Both the position numbers and the translations under genes were made by a program. From an uncultured bacterium (lineage in GTDB: Bacteria > Bacillota > Clostridia > Oscillospirales > Oscillospiraceae): a stretch of 8,860 bases of DNA. The stretch is from the NCBI GenBank assembly GCA_905214155.1, contig CAJMLC010000076.1, positions 1 to 8,860 of the forward strand, in the 5' to 3' direction. Below are positions 1 through 6,846 of the stretch, one piece after another; the first letter of the stretch is position 1; every line of letters starts with the position of its first letter. The notes beneath the pieces were generated by a model, which was not told where the DNA came from, ran no database searches, and saw only the letters and a program-made list of their open reading frames with translations.

Positions 1-1162
1 CTTTATCCCGGACGATACCGCGAAAACTGGATATTCACGCCCGATGATGCTGCAAAATATCATGGGTACGCCTTTGCTTTCGTGGCTGGCGTCCTCCCTG
101 ATCGCCGGCGGCGTTGGGCGTTTCTTTATGGTCTGCCACGAGCGCTTCCGGCGCGATGTCCGCGCCTGTATCCCGGATGACGTCGGCTTCTTCTGCCCCG
201 AGCAGGAGGCCGTGTCCGACCAGCTCCATGTCTTCCTGTCCACAGCGGACGAGAGCGAGGAGGATGTTATCGTCGTCACCGGCCCGGCCATCATCCTGCC
301 CTACGCCAACGACGAAGAGGAGTTCGACTCCGCCCCCATCGTCAGCCCCGTCACCTCCGTCAACCGTATGACGCTCATGCAGGCGCTCGACGAGAAGTTC
401 ATCTTCACCGAATTCCTGAAGGATCACGGCGTCCCCTATACCGACCGCGACGGCGTCTATGGCGTCGCCGGCCTTTCCGAGCTGCCGGAGTGGCAGCCGG
501 TGCTCAACCAGTGCAATCTCTATCGCCTGGCGCAGCAGGGCGTCGAGATCTGGGACTACAACAACACTTACGTCGAGCCGGGCGTCGCCGTCGGCGCGGG
601 CTCCGCGCTCCTGCCGGGCACGATCCTGCGCGGCCACACCTCCATCGGCTGCGGCTGCACCATCGGCCCGAACAGCTATTTAGAGAACGCCAAGATCGGC
701 GACGACACCAACGTCAACAGCTCGCAGGTCTATAACTCCACTGTCGGTTATGATACCCACATCGGCCCGTTTGCTTACATCCGCCCCGGCTCCACGATCG
801 GGAGCCACATCCGCGTGGGCGATTTCGTCGAGATCAAAAATTCCACGATCGCCGACGGCACGAAAATTTCGCACCTGACATACGTCGGCGACAGCGACGT
901 CGGCCAGAACTGCAACTTCGGCTGCGGCACCGTGACGGTCAACTACGACCGCGCAAAAAAATACCGTACCACCATCGGCGACAACGCCTTCATCGGCTGC
1001 AACACGAACCTCATCGCGCCGGTCACGGTCGGCGACGGCTCGTATATTGCCGCCGGCTCCACCATCACGGACGATATTCCGGCCATGGCCCTCGCCATCG
1101 CCCGCGCCCGCCAGCAGAATAAAAAGGATTGGGCCGCGAAGCATAAGATCAAGGAAAAATAA
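1..1162 (+). CDS. glmU: GlmU-like protein, 5'-partial: degenerate nucleotidyltransferase domain plus intact left-handed beta-helix acetyltransferase domain
   Basis: The reading frame is open from base 2 to the TAA at 1160-1162 (386 visible residues). Canonical GlmU makes UDP-GlcNAc in two steps: acetylation of GlcN-1-P in the C-terminal domain and uridylyl transfer in the N-terminal domain, both cytosolic and feeding peptidoglycan synthesis. The visible N-terminus (IPDDTAKTGYSRPMMLQ) aligns where GlmU has LAAGxGTRM, so only a few residues are probably missing upstream; the internal ATGs at 44/47 are unlikely starts. From about residue 184 (WDYNNTYVEPG) a hexapeptide-repeat beta-helix runs to the end. 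Acetyltransferase residues are present: Arg261 (FAYIRPG), Lys279 (DFVEIKN), His291 (SHLTYVGD), Asn314-Tyr315 (NYD) and a C-terminal ALAIARARQ. The N-terminal domain lacks the glycine-rich loop, the Asp of NGD (here TGP, residues 93-95) and the Asn of GVNN (here GVAG, 154-157), and is about 40 residues short. Position before prs-pth-mfd matches Bacillus glmU. Identity of the fold is firm; bifunctionality is doubtful. Confidence 0.85.
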   Translation, partial: FIPDDTAKTGYSRPMMLQNIMGTPLLSWLASSLIAGGVGRFFMVCHERFRRDVRACIPDDVGFFCPEQEAVSDQLHVFLSTADESEEDVIVVTGPAIILPYANDEEEFDSAPIVSPVTSVNRMTLMQALDEKFIFTEFLKDHGVPYTDRDGVYGVAGLSELPEWQPVLNQCNLYRLAQQGVEIWDYNNTYVEPGVAVGAGSALLPGTILRGHTSIGCGCTIGPNSYLENAKIGDDTNVNSSQVYNSTVGYDTHIGPFAYIRPGSTIGSHIRVGDFVEIKNSTIADGTKISHLTYVGDSDVGQNCNFGCGTVTVNYDRAKKYRTTIGDNAFIGCNTNLIAPVTVGDGSYIAAGSTITDDIPAMALAIARARQQNKKDWAAKHKIKEK

Positions 1163-1198
1163 TGTCCCGCAACGAGCATGATCCCCGTCGCAGTGGTC

Positions 1199-1320
1199 GT
1201 AGGGGCCGATGCCCTCATCGGCCCAAAGGTTCCCCTTATGAAAGGGGCCGCTTCGCTACCTTGCCAGGGGAGGCTATCCGCTGCGGCGTGCTTTGGGCGG
1301 ACAGGGTCGTCCGCCCCTAC
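1199..1320. repeat. Composite palindromic intergenic element with 8-base terminal inverted repeats
   Basis: The element begins GTAGGGGC (1199-1206) and ends GCCCCTAC (1313-1320), a perfect 8-base terminal inverted repeat. Each end is itself a hairpin: GGGCCGATG/CATCGGCCC (1203-1211 with 1216-1224, 4-base loop) and GGGCGGAC/GTCCGCCC (1295-1302 with 1309-1316, 6-base loop). A third hairpin, CCCCTT/AAGGGG, lies at 1232-1247. It has no transposase and is too short to encode one. From memory, short elements starting GTAGGGGC with a GC-rich palindrome occur between genes in gut Clostridia; that is recall, not a search. It could be a non-autonomous mobile repeat (MITE- or REP-like) or a transcript-processing/stability element in the glmU-prs message. 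None of the hairpins is followed by a T-run, so it does not look like an intrinsic terminator. Confidence 0.7.
1225..1294 (-). repeat. Inner repeat unit, related to the element at 8786-8860
   Basis: Read on the minus strand, this stretch contains GCCGCAGCGGAT, then GCCTCCCC, AAGGT and GCGAAGCGG in that order. The same blocks in the same order occur on the plus strand near the window end (GCCGCAGCGGAT at 8794-8805, then GCCTTCCC, AAGGT and GCGAAGCGG). This copy is more compact and its central palindrome is eroded (CTCCCCTGGCAAGG does not pair cleanly). It lies nested between the two GTAGGGGC-type hairpins, which suggests one repeat inserted into, or mobilised with, another. Confidence 0.55.
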
Positions 1321-1409
1321 AAGGACTTCTATAAGATCCACCCCCATGCATACGCGGCTTGGCCGCTGCAAATAGATCGTTCCCAAAAAGCAGAACAGAA
1401 TGATGAATC

Positions 1410-1416
1410 AGAGAGG
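1410..1416 (+). promoter_or_regulatory. Ribosome binding site deciding the prs start
   Basis: AGAGAGG lies 9 bases before the ATG at 1426. This site, together with the Prs family N-terminus, places the start at 1426 rather than at the in-frame ATG at 1162, which overlaps the glmU stop codon. Confidence 0.7.
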
Positions 1417-1425
1417 TATTTCAAA

Positions 1426-2376
1426 ATGATTTCTCATGGTAAGAATGTCAAGGTATTCTCCGCCAACGCCAACAAGAGCCTGGCCGAAGGCATCTGCCGC
1501 AAGCTGTGGCTGCCCCTCGGCGACAGCACCGTCACCTCCTTTGCCGACGGCGAAGTCTCCATGACTATCAACGAATCCGTCCGCGGCAGCGATGTCTTCC
1601 TCGTCCAGCCCACCTGCAAGCCCGTCAACGACCATCTGATGGAGCTGCTCGTCATGATCGACGCCTGCAAGCGCGCCTCCGCGGGCCGCATCACCGCCGT
1701 CATGCCCTATTTCGGCTATGCCCGGCAGGACCGCAAGGCCAAGGGCCGCGACCCCATCTCGGCAAAGCTCGTCGCCAACATGATCGAGGCCGCCGGGGCG
1801 GACCGCGTCCTCACCATGGACCTCCATGCCGCCCAGATCCAGGGCTTCTTCGACATTCCTGTGGACAATCTGCATGCCGTGCCGATCTTTGTGAAATACT
1901 TCATGGAGAAGTTCGAGCATCCGGAAGAGATGGTCGTCGTCTCGCCGGACGTCGGCTCCGTCGCCCGCAGCCGTTCCTTCGCCAACAAGATGGGCATGGG
2001 CCTTGCCATCGTCGACAAGCGCCGCGAAAAGGCCAACCAGTGCGAGGTCATGAACGTCATCGGCGATGTCCGCGGCAAGAGCTGCATCCTCTATGATGAC
2101 ATGGTCGACACCGCCGGTTCCCTCTGCAACGCCGCCAAGGCCATCGTTGAGATCGGCGGCGCGAAGGAGGTCTATGCCTGCGCGTCCCACGGCGTCCTCT
2201 CCGGCCCGGCCAACGACCGCATCGAGGCCAGCCCCATCAAAGAGCTCGCCCTGCTGAATACCATCCCCCCGCTGGAAGGCGCCTGCAAGAAAATCAAATA
2301 TCTCGACGTGGCTCCGGTCTTCGCCGATGCCATCCAGAGAATTTACGAAGAAAACTCCATGTCCGCTCTGTTCTGA
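1426..2376 (+). CDS. prs: Ribose-phosphate pyrophosphokinase (PRPP synthetase)
   Basis: The protein transfers pyrophosphate from ATP to ribose 5-phosphate to give PRPP, the precursor for purine, pyrimidine, NAD, histidine and tryptophan synthesis; it is cytosolic and usually hexameric. The 316 residues match the usual family length (about 310-320). Visible motifs: FADGE (39-43), the PYFGYARQDRK signature (94-104) followed by a flexible catalytic-loop region, TMDLHAAQIQGFF (130-142) with the conserved His134, the SPDVGSVAR block (173-181), the KRR segment (198-200), and the PRPP-binding loop DDMVDTAGSL (224-233). A longer reading from the ATG at 1162 would add 88 Arg-rich residues encoded by the repeat element. 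I reject it because the family begins at the SHGKNVKVFS-type segment and a ribosome binding site precedes 1426. Prs follows glmU as in Bacillus and is probably co-transcribed with it, as no promoter or terminator is evident in the gap. Confidence 0.97.
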   Translation: MISHGKNVKVFSANANKSLAEGICRKLWLPLGDSTVTSFADGEVSMTINESVRGSDVFLVQPTCKPVNDHLMELLVMIDACKRASAGRITAVMPYFGYARQDRKAKGRDPISAKLVANMIEAAGADRVLTMDLHAAQIQGFFDIPVDNLHAVPIFVKYFMEKFEHPEEMVVVSPDVGSVARSRSFANKMGMGLAIVDKRREKANQCEVMNVIGDVRGKSCILYDDMVDTAGSLCNAAKAIVEIGGAKEVYACASHGVLSGPANDRIEASPIKELALLNTIPPLEGACKKIKYLDVAPVFADAIQRIYEENSMSALF

Positions 2377-2377
2377 T

Positions 2378-2971
2378 ATGAGATTGTTCCCATCCGCCGG
2401 GTGCGACTGGCTCGTCGTCGGCCTCGGCAATCCGGGCGGCGAGTATGCCAATACCCGCCACAACGCCGGATTCATGGCCGTCGACCGCATCGCAGACGCG
2501 CTCGGCGTCCGCATCACGAAGATCAAATACAAGGCGCTCTGCGCCACGGCAAGCTATCGTGGGCAGAAGCTCCTGCTCCTGAAGCCGGAGACGTTTATGA
2601 ACGCCTCCGGCCTCGCCGTCGAGGCGGCGGCGCACTTTTATAAGATCCCGCCGGAGCGCGTGCTCGTCCTGTTTGACGACATCTCGCTCCCCGTCGGGAA
2701 GATCCGCGTCCGCAAGTCCGGCTCCGCCGGAGGCCACAACGGCATCAAGTCCATCATCGCCATACTCCACAGCGAGGAGTTCCCGCGCGTCAAGATCGGC
2801 GTCGGGGCCAAGCCGCACCCCGATTATGACCTGGCTGACTGGGTGCTTTCCAGCTTTTCAAAGACCGAGCAGCCGGAGCTGGATCGCGCGCTCGACAATG
2901 CGCGCGATGCCGCGCTCTGCATCCTCACCGATGGATGCGAAAGAGCGGCCGCTTCTTTTAATGGCAAATAA
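2378..2971 (+). CDS. pth: Peptidyl-tRNA hydrolase
   Basis: The enzyme cleaves the ester bond of peptidyl-tRNAs that drop off the ribosome, recycling tRNA. The 197 residues fit the bacterial Pth family (about 185-200). The diagnostic motif GLGNPGGEYANTRHNAGF spans residues 15-32 and contains Asn18 and the catalytic His28. KPETFMN gives Asn75, FDD gives Asp100 (matching E. coli Asp93), and SAGGHNGIKS supplies His120-Asn121. The start is the ATG one base after the prs TGA. An in-frame ATG at 2327 lies inside the prs 3' end and adds 17 residues with no family similarity. No Shine-Dalgarno sequence is seen before 2378, so translation is probably coupled to termination of prs. In Bacillus, ctc sits between prs and pth; here it is absent. 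Confidence 0.96.
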   Translation: MRLFPSAGCDWLVVGLGNPGGEYANTRHNAGFMAVDRIADALGVRITKIKYKALCATASYRGQKLLLLKPETFMNASGLAVEAAAHFYKIPPERVLVLFDDISLPVGKIRVRKSGSAGGHNGIKSIIAILHSEEFPRVKIGVGAKPHPDYDLADWVLSSFSKTEQPELDRALDNARDAALCILTDGCERAAASFNGK

Positions 2972-3200
2972 TCTCGCTCGCATCTCGCCCGCTATGCCGC
3001 GCAAACGCCCTTGCGAATCCAGAAAGGATGCGCTGCGGACGTTTTCTTGCCTGACGAACGATCTGGCGTCGCGAGAGATCTGCACCATGAGAAATGCAAG
3101 AAATTGAACATGACAGACTTCGACACGTAGGGGAATTTCTTCTACGTGCGTTGCCTGTTGCACGGAAAACCTGTTTAACCCTGTTTTGGAGGTGTCATCC
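2972..3200 (+). other. 229-base pth-mfd gap with an inverted repeat and no convincing gene
   Basis: Nothing here looks like a conserved gene. A 37-codon frame starts at the ATG at 2994 but has no ribosome binding site and no recognisable sequence. A perfect 7-base inverted repeat, CACGTAG (3124-3130) and CTACGTG (3142-3148), encloses an 11-base loop. A second 5-base pairing, CGTGC (3145-3149) with GCACG (3160-3164), overlaps its right arm, so the two stems exclude each other. No T-run follows either stem and I see no good promoter. In Bacillus the small gene fin lies in this interval; I do not see it here. Confidence 0.5.
3188..3193 (+). promoter_or_regulatory. Ribosome binding site deciding the mfd start
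   Basis: GGAGGT lies 7 bases before the ATG at 3201. It overlaps the in-frame TTG at 3186, which therefore cannot be the start. Confidence 0.85.
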
Positions 3201-6200
3201 ATGAACGTCCTGCTCTCCCTGCTGCACAGCAGCCCGGAATATGAATCGCTGCGCGCCATGCTCGACGCGGGGCAGACCGCCGCCGTCTCCGGCGTCAGCC
3301 AGATCGCCCGTGCGCACTGGATCGCCGCGCTCCGCGAGGACACGGGCCGCCCCGTCGTCGCCGTCTGCCAGGACGAGATGGCCGCCTCCCGCCTTGCTGC
3401 CGAGCTGACGGCCTTTCTCGGCCAGCCGCCGGTGACGCTTCCATCGCGCGAGCTGACGTTTCTCGATGCGGCGGGCGTCTCCCGCGAATGGGAGCAGCGG
3501 CGGCTGCGCATCCTCTACGACCTCTCGGCGGGCAAGACCCCCGTCCTTGTCACGACGCTCGAGGCGCTCCAGCTCCGCACGATTCCGAAATCGACGCTCT
3601 ACGCCGCTTCCATCCGCCTGACGGCGGGCGGCAGTTATGACCTCGACAAGCTGACCGAACAGCTCACCGCCGCCGGCTATACCCGCGCGAGCCTCGTCGA
3701 GGGCGCGGGGCAGTTTGCGCTGCGCGGCGGCATTCTGGATGTCTTCTCGCCCGCGCACGACCAGCCCGTCCGCGCCGAGTTCTTCGGCGACGAGCTGGAC
3801 GCAATGGGCTTTTTTGATCCCGTCACCCAGCGCCGCACTGAAAACTGTGACGAAGCGCTTCTTCTGCCGACGCAGGAGGCCCTGCCGGGCCTGCATCCCG
3901 GCGGCCTTTCCGGCCTCTGCGCCGATCTGCAGGCGCATATCGCCCGGCAGAACCGCCGCAAAACACCAAATCAGGCGCTCATCAAAACGCTGGAAGCCGA
4001 CTGCGAAAAGCTGGAAAACGGCGTCAGCTTTTCCGCAGCGGACCGCTATCTGGCCCTGATTTATCCGGAATTTGCCTGCGCAGCGGACTACATCTCGCAG
4101 GACGCGGCCGTCTTCTTCTGCGACCACGGCAATCTGCAGCGCGGCGCGCGGGCACGCAGCGAGGAATTTGGGCAGACGCTGGACGTCCTGCTCTCGTCCG
4201 GCACGCTTGCGGGCGAGCTCTGCGAATTTCAGGCGGAATATGAGCCGCTGCTCGGCCAGTTCGCCGGGCGCGGCACGGTCTACTTCGACAGCTTTTTGGC
4301 TGCGCGTTACCCTGAGACGCTCCCGCCGCAGAAGCTCCTGTCCGTCACAGCCCGACAGCTTCCGGGTTACGGCGGCAGCCTCGATACCGCCGTCTCCGAC
4401 CTCAAGCACTATGTGAAGAATGAATATGGCTGCCTCGTCCTCTGCGGCGGCAAACGGCGCGGCGAAATTCTGAAAGAGATGCTGGGCGAGGGCGGCGTGA
4501 ACGCGCTTCTGGCCTTCCCGCTGACGAAAGCGCCGCAGCAGGGGCAGATCCTGATCACCGATGGTTCGCTCCCCGCGGGCCTCGAATATCCGGATCTCCA
4601 CTGGGCCATCCTGACAGAGGGGCAGCTCCTGGCCCGGCGCGAGCAGAAGCCCGCCGCCAAGCGCAAAAAAGCCGCCACGAACCGCAAAAAGCTCGAATCC
4701 TTCACCGATCTCACGCCCGGCGACCTCGTCGTCCACGAGCACCACGGCATCGGCCGCTATGTCGGCAAGGACTACGTCAAGATCGCCTATCAGGGCAGCG
4801 ACGCGCTCTATGTTCCCGCCACGCAGCTCGACCTTGTCAGCAAGTATATCGGCTCCGGCGGCGAGGATGCGCCCGTCCGCCTCAACAAGCTCGGCGGCGA
4901 CCAGTGGCAGAAGGCGAAGGCCCGCGCCAAGGCCGCGGCCAAGGATCTCGCCAAGGGCCTCATCCAGCTCTATGCCGCGCGCAAGCGCCTGCCCGGCTTC
5001 GCCTTCGCGGCGGATTCTCCGTGGCAGAAGGAGTTTGAAGAGAGCTTCCCCTACGCCGAGACCGACGACCAGCTCCGCTGCATCGCCGAGATCAAGCGGG
5101 ATATGGAGTCCCCGTCCCCGATGGAGCGATTGCTCTGCGGCGACGTCGGCTTCGGCAAGACGGAGGTCGCGCTCCGCGCCGCGATGAAGTGCATCTTGGA
5201 CGGCAAGCAGGTGGCGATCTTGGTGCCGACGACCGTCCTGGCCCAGCAGCATTACCTCACCGCCGTCCGCCGCTTCGCGTCCTTCCCGGTCACGATTGAC
5301 GTCCTCTCCCGCTTCCGCACGGCGCAGCAGCAGAAAAAAACGCTCTACGATCTCTCGGTCGGCAAGGTCGACCTCATCATCGGTACGCACAAGCTGCTGC
5401 AAAAATCGGTGCAGTTCAAGGATCTCGGCCTTCTGATCATCGACGAGGAGCAGCGCTTCGGCGTGACGCACAAAGAGCGGCTGAAGGAACTTTCGCGCGG
5501 CGTCGACGTCTTAACCTTATCCGCAACACCCATCCCGCGCACGCTCAACATGGCCCTCTCGGGCCTGCGCGATATGTCCACAATCGAAGAGCCGCCGCAG
5601 GACCGCTATCCCGTGCAGACCTTCGTCCTCGAGCACAATGATCAGGTCGTCCTCGAGGCCATCCGGCGGGAACTTGCGCGCGGCGGACAGGTCTATTACC
5701 TGCATAACCGCGTCGAGACGATCGACGAATGCGCCGCCAAGCTGAAGCAGCAGCTCGGCGAGGACGTCTCCATCGCCGTGGCCCACGGCAAGATGGGGGA
5801 GGAGGGCCTCAGCGACGTGATGCAGTCCCTCACGAACGGCGACATCCAGGTCCTCGTCTGCACGACCATCATCGAAACAGGCATCGACGTTCCGAACGTC
5901 AACACGCTCATCATCGAGGACGCCGACAAATTCGGCCTCTCACAGCTCCATCAGCTGCGCGGCCGCGTCGGCCGCTCGAGCCGCCATGCCTACGCCTATC
6001 TGACGTTCCGCAAAGGCAAGGTGCTCTCCGAGGTCGCAGAAAAGCGCCTCGAGGCCATCCGCGAATATGCGGAGTTCGGCTCTGGCTTCAAGATCGCGAT
6101 GCGCGACCTCGAGATCCGCGGCGCGGGCGACCTGCTCGGCTCCGAGCAGTCGGGCCACATGATGTCCGTCGGCTACGACATGTACCTGAAATTGCTCGAA

Positions 6201-6710
6201 GAAGCGGTTCTGGAAGAGCAGGGCGAGGGCGCGCTCAAAGAGCCGGAATGTACCGCCGACCTCAACATCGCGGCCAACATCGCCAAGACCTACGTCACCT
6301 CCGGCGAGCAGCGCATGGACCTCTACCGCCGCATGGCCGCCATCCGCTCGCAGTCCGACGCGGACGACCTGCTCGACGAGATCGTCGACCGCTATGGCGA
6401 CCCGCCCAAGGGCGTGCTGAACCTGATCGATGTCGCGCTGCTCCGCGCCCGGGCCGCCGCTGCGGGCATCACCGAGATCAGTCAGAAGGACACATCCGTC
6501 ATGATCTTCATGGCCGTGCTGGACTTTGCAGCCGTCTCGGCCTGCTGTGCCGCGCCGGAGTTCAAGGGACGCATCTTCTTCGCCGCGGGCAAGCAGCCGC
6601 AGCTCACCGTCAAGCTCGCCAAAGGAGAAGATGCCCTGAAAGCAGCCCAGAAACTGGTCGGCAATTATGCGATCGCGCGTTCGAGCAGTACGGAATCTGG
6701 CAATCCTTAA
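3201..6710 (+). CDS. mfd: Transcription-repair coupling factor (Mfd), DNA translocase
   Basis: Mfd binds RNA polymerase stalled at a DNA lesion, pushes it off using ATP-driven double-stranded DNA translocation, and recruits UvrA to start excision repair. The 1169 residues match the family (about 1150-1180). Domains in order: a UvrB-like region (about 1-330, with QFALRGGILDVF at 171-182) that carries the UvrA contact but no working ATPase; a variable middle part ending in a Lys-rich linker (about 483-498); the RNA-polymerase-interacting domain starting GDLVVHEHHGIGRYVG (507 onward); a RecG-like translocase with Walker A GDVGFGKT (647-654), Walker B DEEQ (748-751), SATPIPRTL, TTIIETGIDVPN and arginine-finger motif RGRVGRSSR (920-928); and the C-terminal regulatory domain (about 1035 onward, GEQRMDLYRR, DRYGDPP). 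All ATPase motifs are intact. Upstream pth is 229 bases away. No intrinsic terminator follows, so transcripts may run into the next gene. Confidence 0.97.
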   Translation: MNVLLSLLHSSPEYESLRAMLDAGQTAAVSGVSQIARAHWIAALREDTGRPVVAVCQDEMAASRLAAELTAFLGQPPVTLPSRELTFLDAAGVSREWEQRRLRILYDLSAGKTPVLVTTLEALQLRTIPKSTLYAASIRLTAGGSYDLDKLTEQLTAAGYTRASLVEGAGQFALRGGILDVFSPAHDQPVRAEFFGDELDAMGFFDPVTQRRTENCDEALLLPTQEALPGLHPGGLSGLCADLQAHIARQNRRKTPNQALIKTLEADCEKLENGVSFSAADRYLALIYPEFACAADYISQDAAVFFCDHGNLQRGARARSEEFGQTLDVLLSSGTLAGELCEFQAEYEPLLGQFAGRGTVYFDSFLAARYPETLPPQKLLSVTARQLPGYGGSLDTAVSDLKHYVKNEYGCLVLCGGKRRGEILKEMLGEGGVNALLAFPLTKAPQQGQILITDGSLPAGLEYPDLHWAILTEGQLLARREQKPAAKRKKAATNRKKLESFTDLTPGDLVVHEHHGIGRYVGKDYVKIAYQGSDALYVPATQLDLVSKYIGSGGEDAPVRLNKLGGDQWQKAKARAKAAAKDLAKGLIQLYAARKRLPGFAFAADSPWQKEFEESFPYAETDDQLRCIAEIKRDMESPSPMERLLCGDVGFGKTEVALRAAMKCILDGKQVAILVPTTVLAQQHYLTAVRRFASFPVTIDVLSRFRTAQQQKKTLYDLSVGKVDLIIGTHKLLQKSVQFKDLGLLIIDEEQRFGVTHKERLKELSRGVDVLTLSATPIPRTLNMALSGLRDMSTIEEPPQDRYPVQTFVLEHNDQVVLEAIRRELARGGQVYYLHNRVETIDECAAKLKQQLGEDVSIAVAHGKMGEEGLSDVMQSLTNGDIQVLVCTTIIETGIDVPNVNTLIIEDADKFGLSQLHQLRGRVGRSSRHAYAYLTFRKGKVLSEVAEKRLEAIREYAEFGSGFKIAMRDLEIRGAGDLLGSEQSGHMMSVGYDMYLKLLEEAVLEEQGEGALKEPECTADLNIAANIAKTYVTSGEQRMDLYRRMAAIRSQSDADDLLDEIVDRYGDPPKGVLNLIDVALLRARAAAAGITEISQKDTSVMIFMAVLDFAAVSACCAAPEFKGRIFFAAGKQPQLTVKLAKGEDALKAAQKLVGNYAIARSSSTESGNP

Positions 6711-6754
6711 TGGAAAATTCAGAATTCCAACATACTTTCTTGAACGAATCACCA

Positions 6755-6783
6755 TTGCAAAAGCAGGGATACTCCGCTATAAT
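6755..6783 (+). promoter_or_regulatory. Sigma-A-type promoter for the VanW-domain gene
   Basis: A perfect -10 box TATAAT (6778-6783) lies 17 bases after TTGCAA (6755-6760), a 4-of-6 match to the -35 consensus. The region is AT-rich against its GC-rich surroundings. The predicted start of transcription is near 6790, giving a leader of about 55 bases that contains a small stem, CGGCA/TGCCG (6809-6822), before the ribosome binding site. Confidence 0.75.
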
Positions 6784-6832
6784 GTGGGTAACCATAATTG
6801 AGCTTTTTCGGCAGAATTGCCGTGTTCCGAAT

Positions 6833-6839
6833 AGGAGGG
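6833..6839 (+). promoter_or_regulatory. Strong ribosome binding site for a TTG start
   Basis: AGGAGGG lies 7 bases before the TTG at 6847. The near-ideal match and spacing support the non-ATG start; no ATG in this frame lies close enough downstream to use the site. Confidence 0.85.
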
Positions 6840-6846
6840 ATCTCAT

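Noticed and set aside
1203..1224. The 9-base hairpin after glmU as an intrinsic terminator
   Set aside because: No T-run follows it, and prs continues on the same strand without an evident promoter of its own.
1225..1320. Possible CRISPR-like or tandem repeats in the glmU-prs gap
   Set aside because: The repeated parts are inverted palindromes, not direct repeats separated by equal spacers.
1408..2547. A 379-codon minus-strand frame opposite prs and the start of pth
   Set aside because: Antisense shadow of two well-supported genes, with low-complexity Asp/Gly/Ala/Val composition and no domain signature.
2994..3107. A 37-codon frame in the pth-mfd gap, considered as a fin-like small gene
   Set aside because: No ribosome binding site, no zinc-ribbon CxxC pattern expected of Fin, and no recognisable sequence.
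3151..3179. TTGCCT-17-TTTAAC as a promoter for mfd
   Set aside because: Weak match to consensus, and transcription would begin at about the ribosome binding site at 3188, leaving almost no leader.
3195..5471. A 758-codon open frame on the minus strand opposite mfd
   Set aside because: It is the complement of an intact, motif-complete mfd. GC-rich codons with C or G in third position leave the antisense frame free of stops; its translation is rich in Ala, Arg, Gly, Asp and Glu without recognisable motifs.
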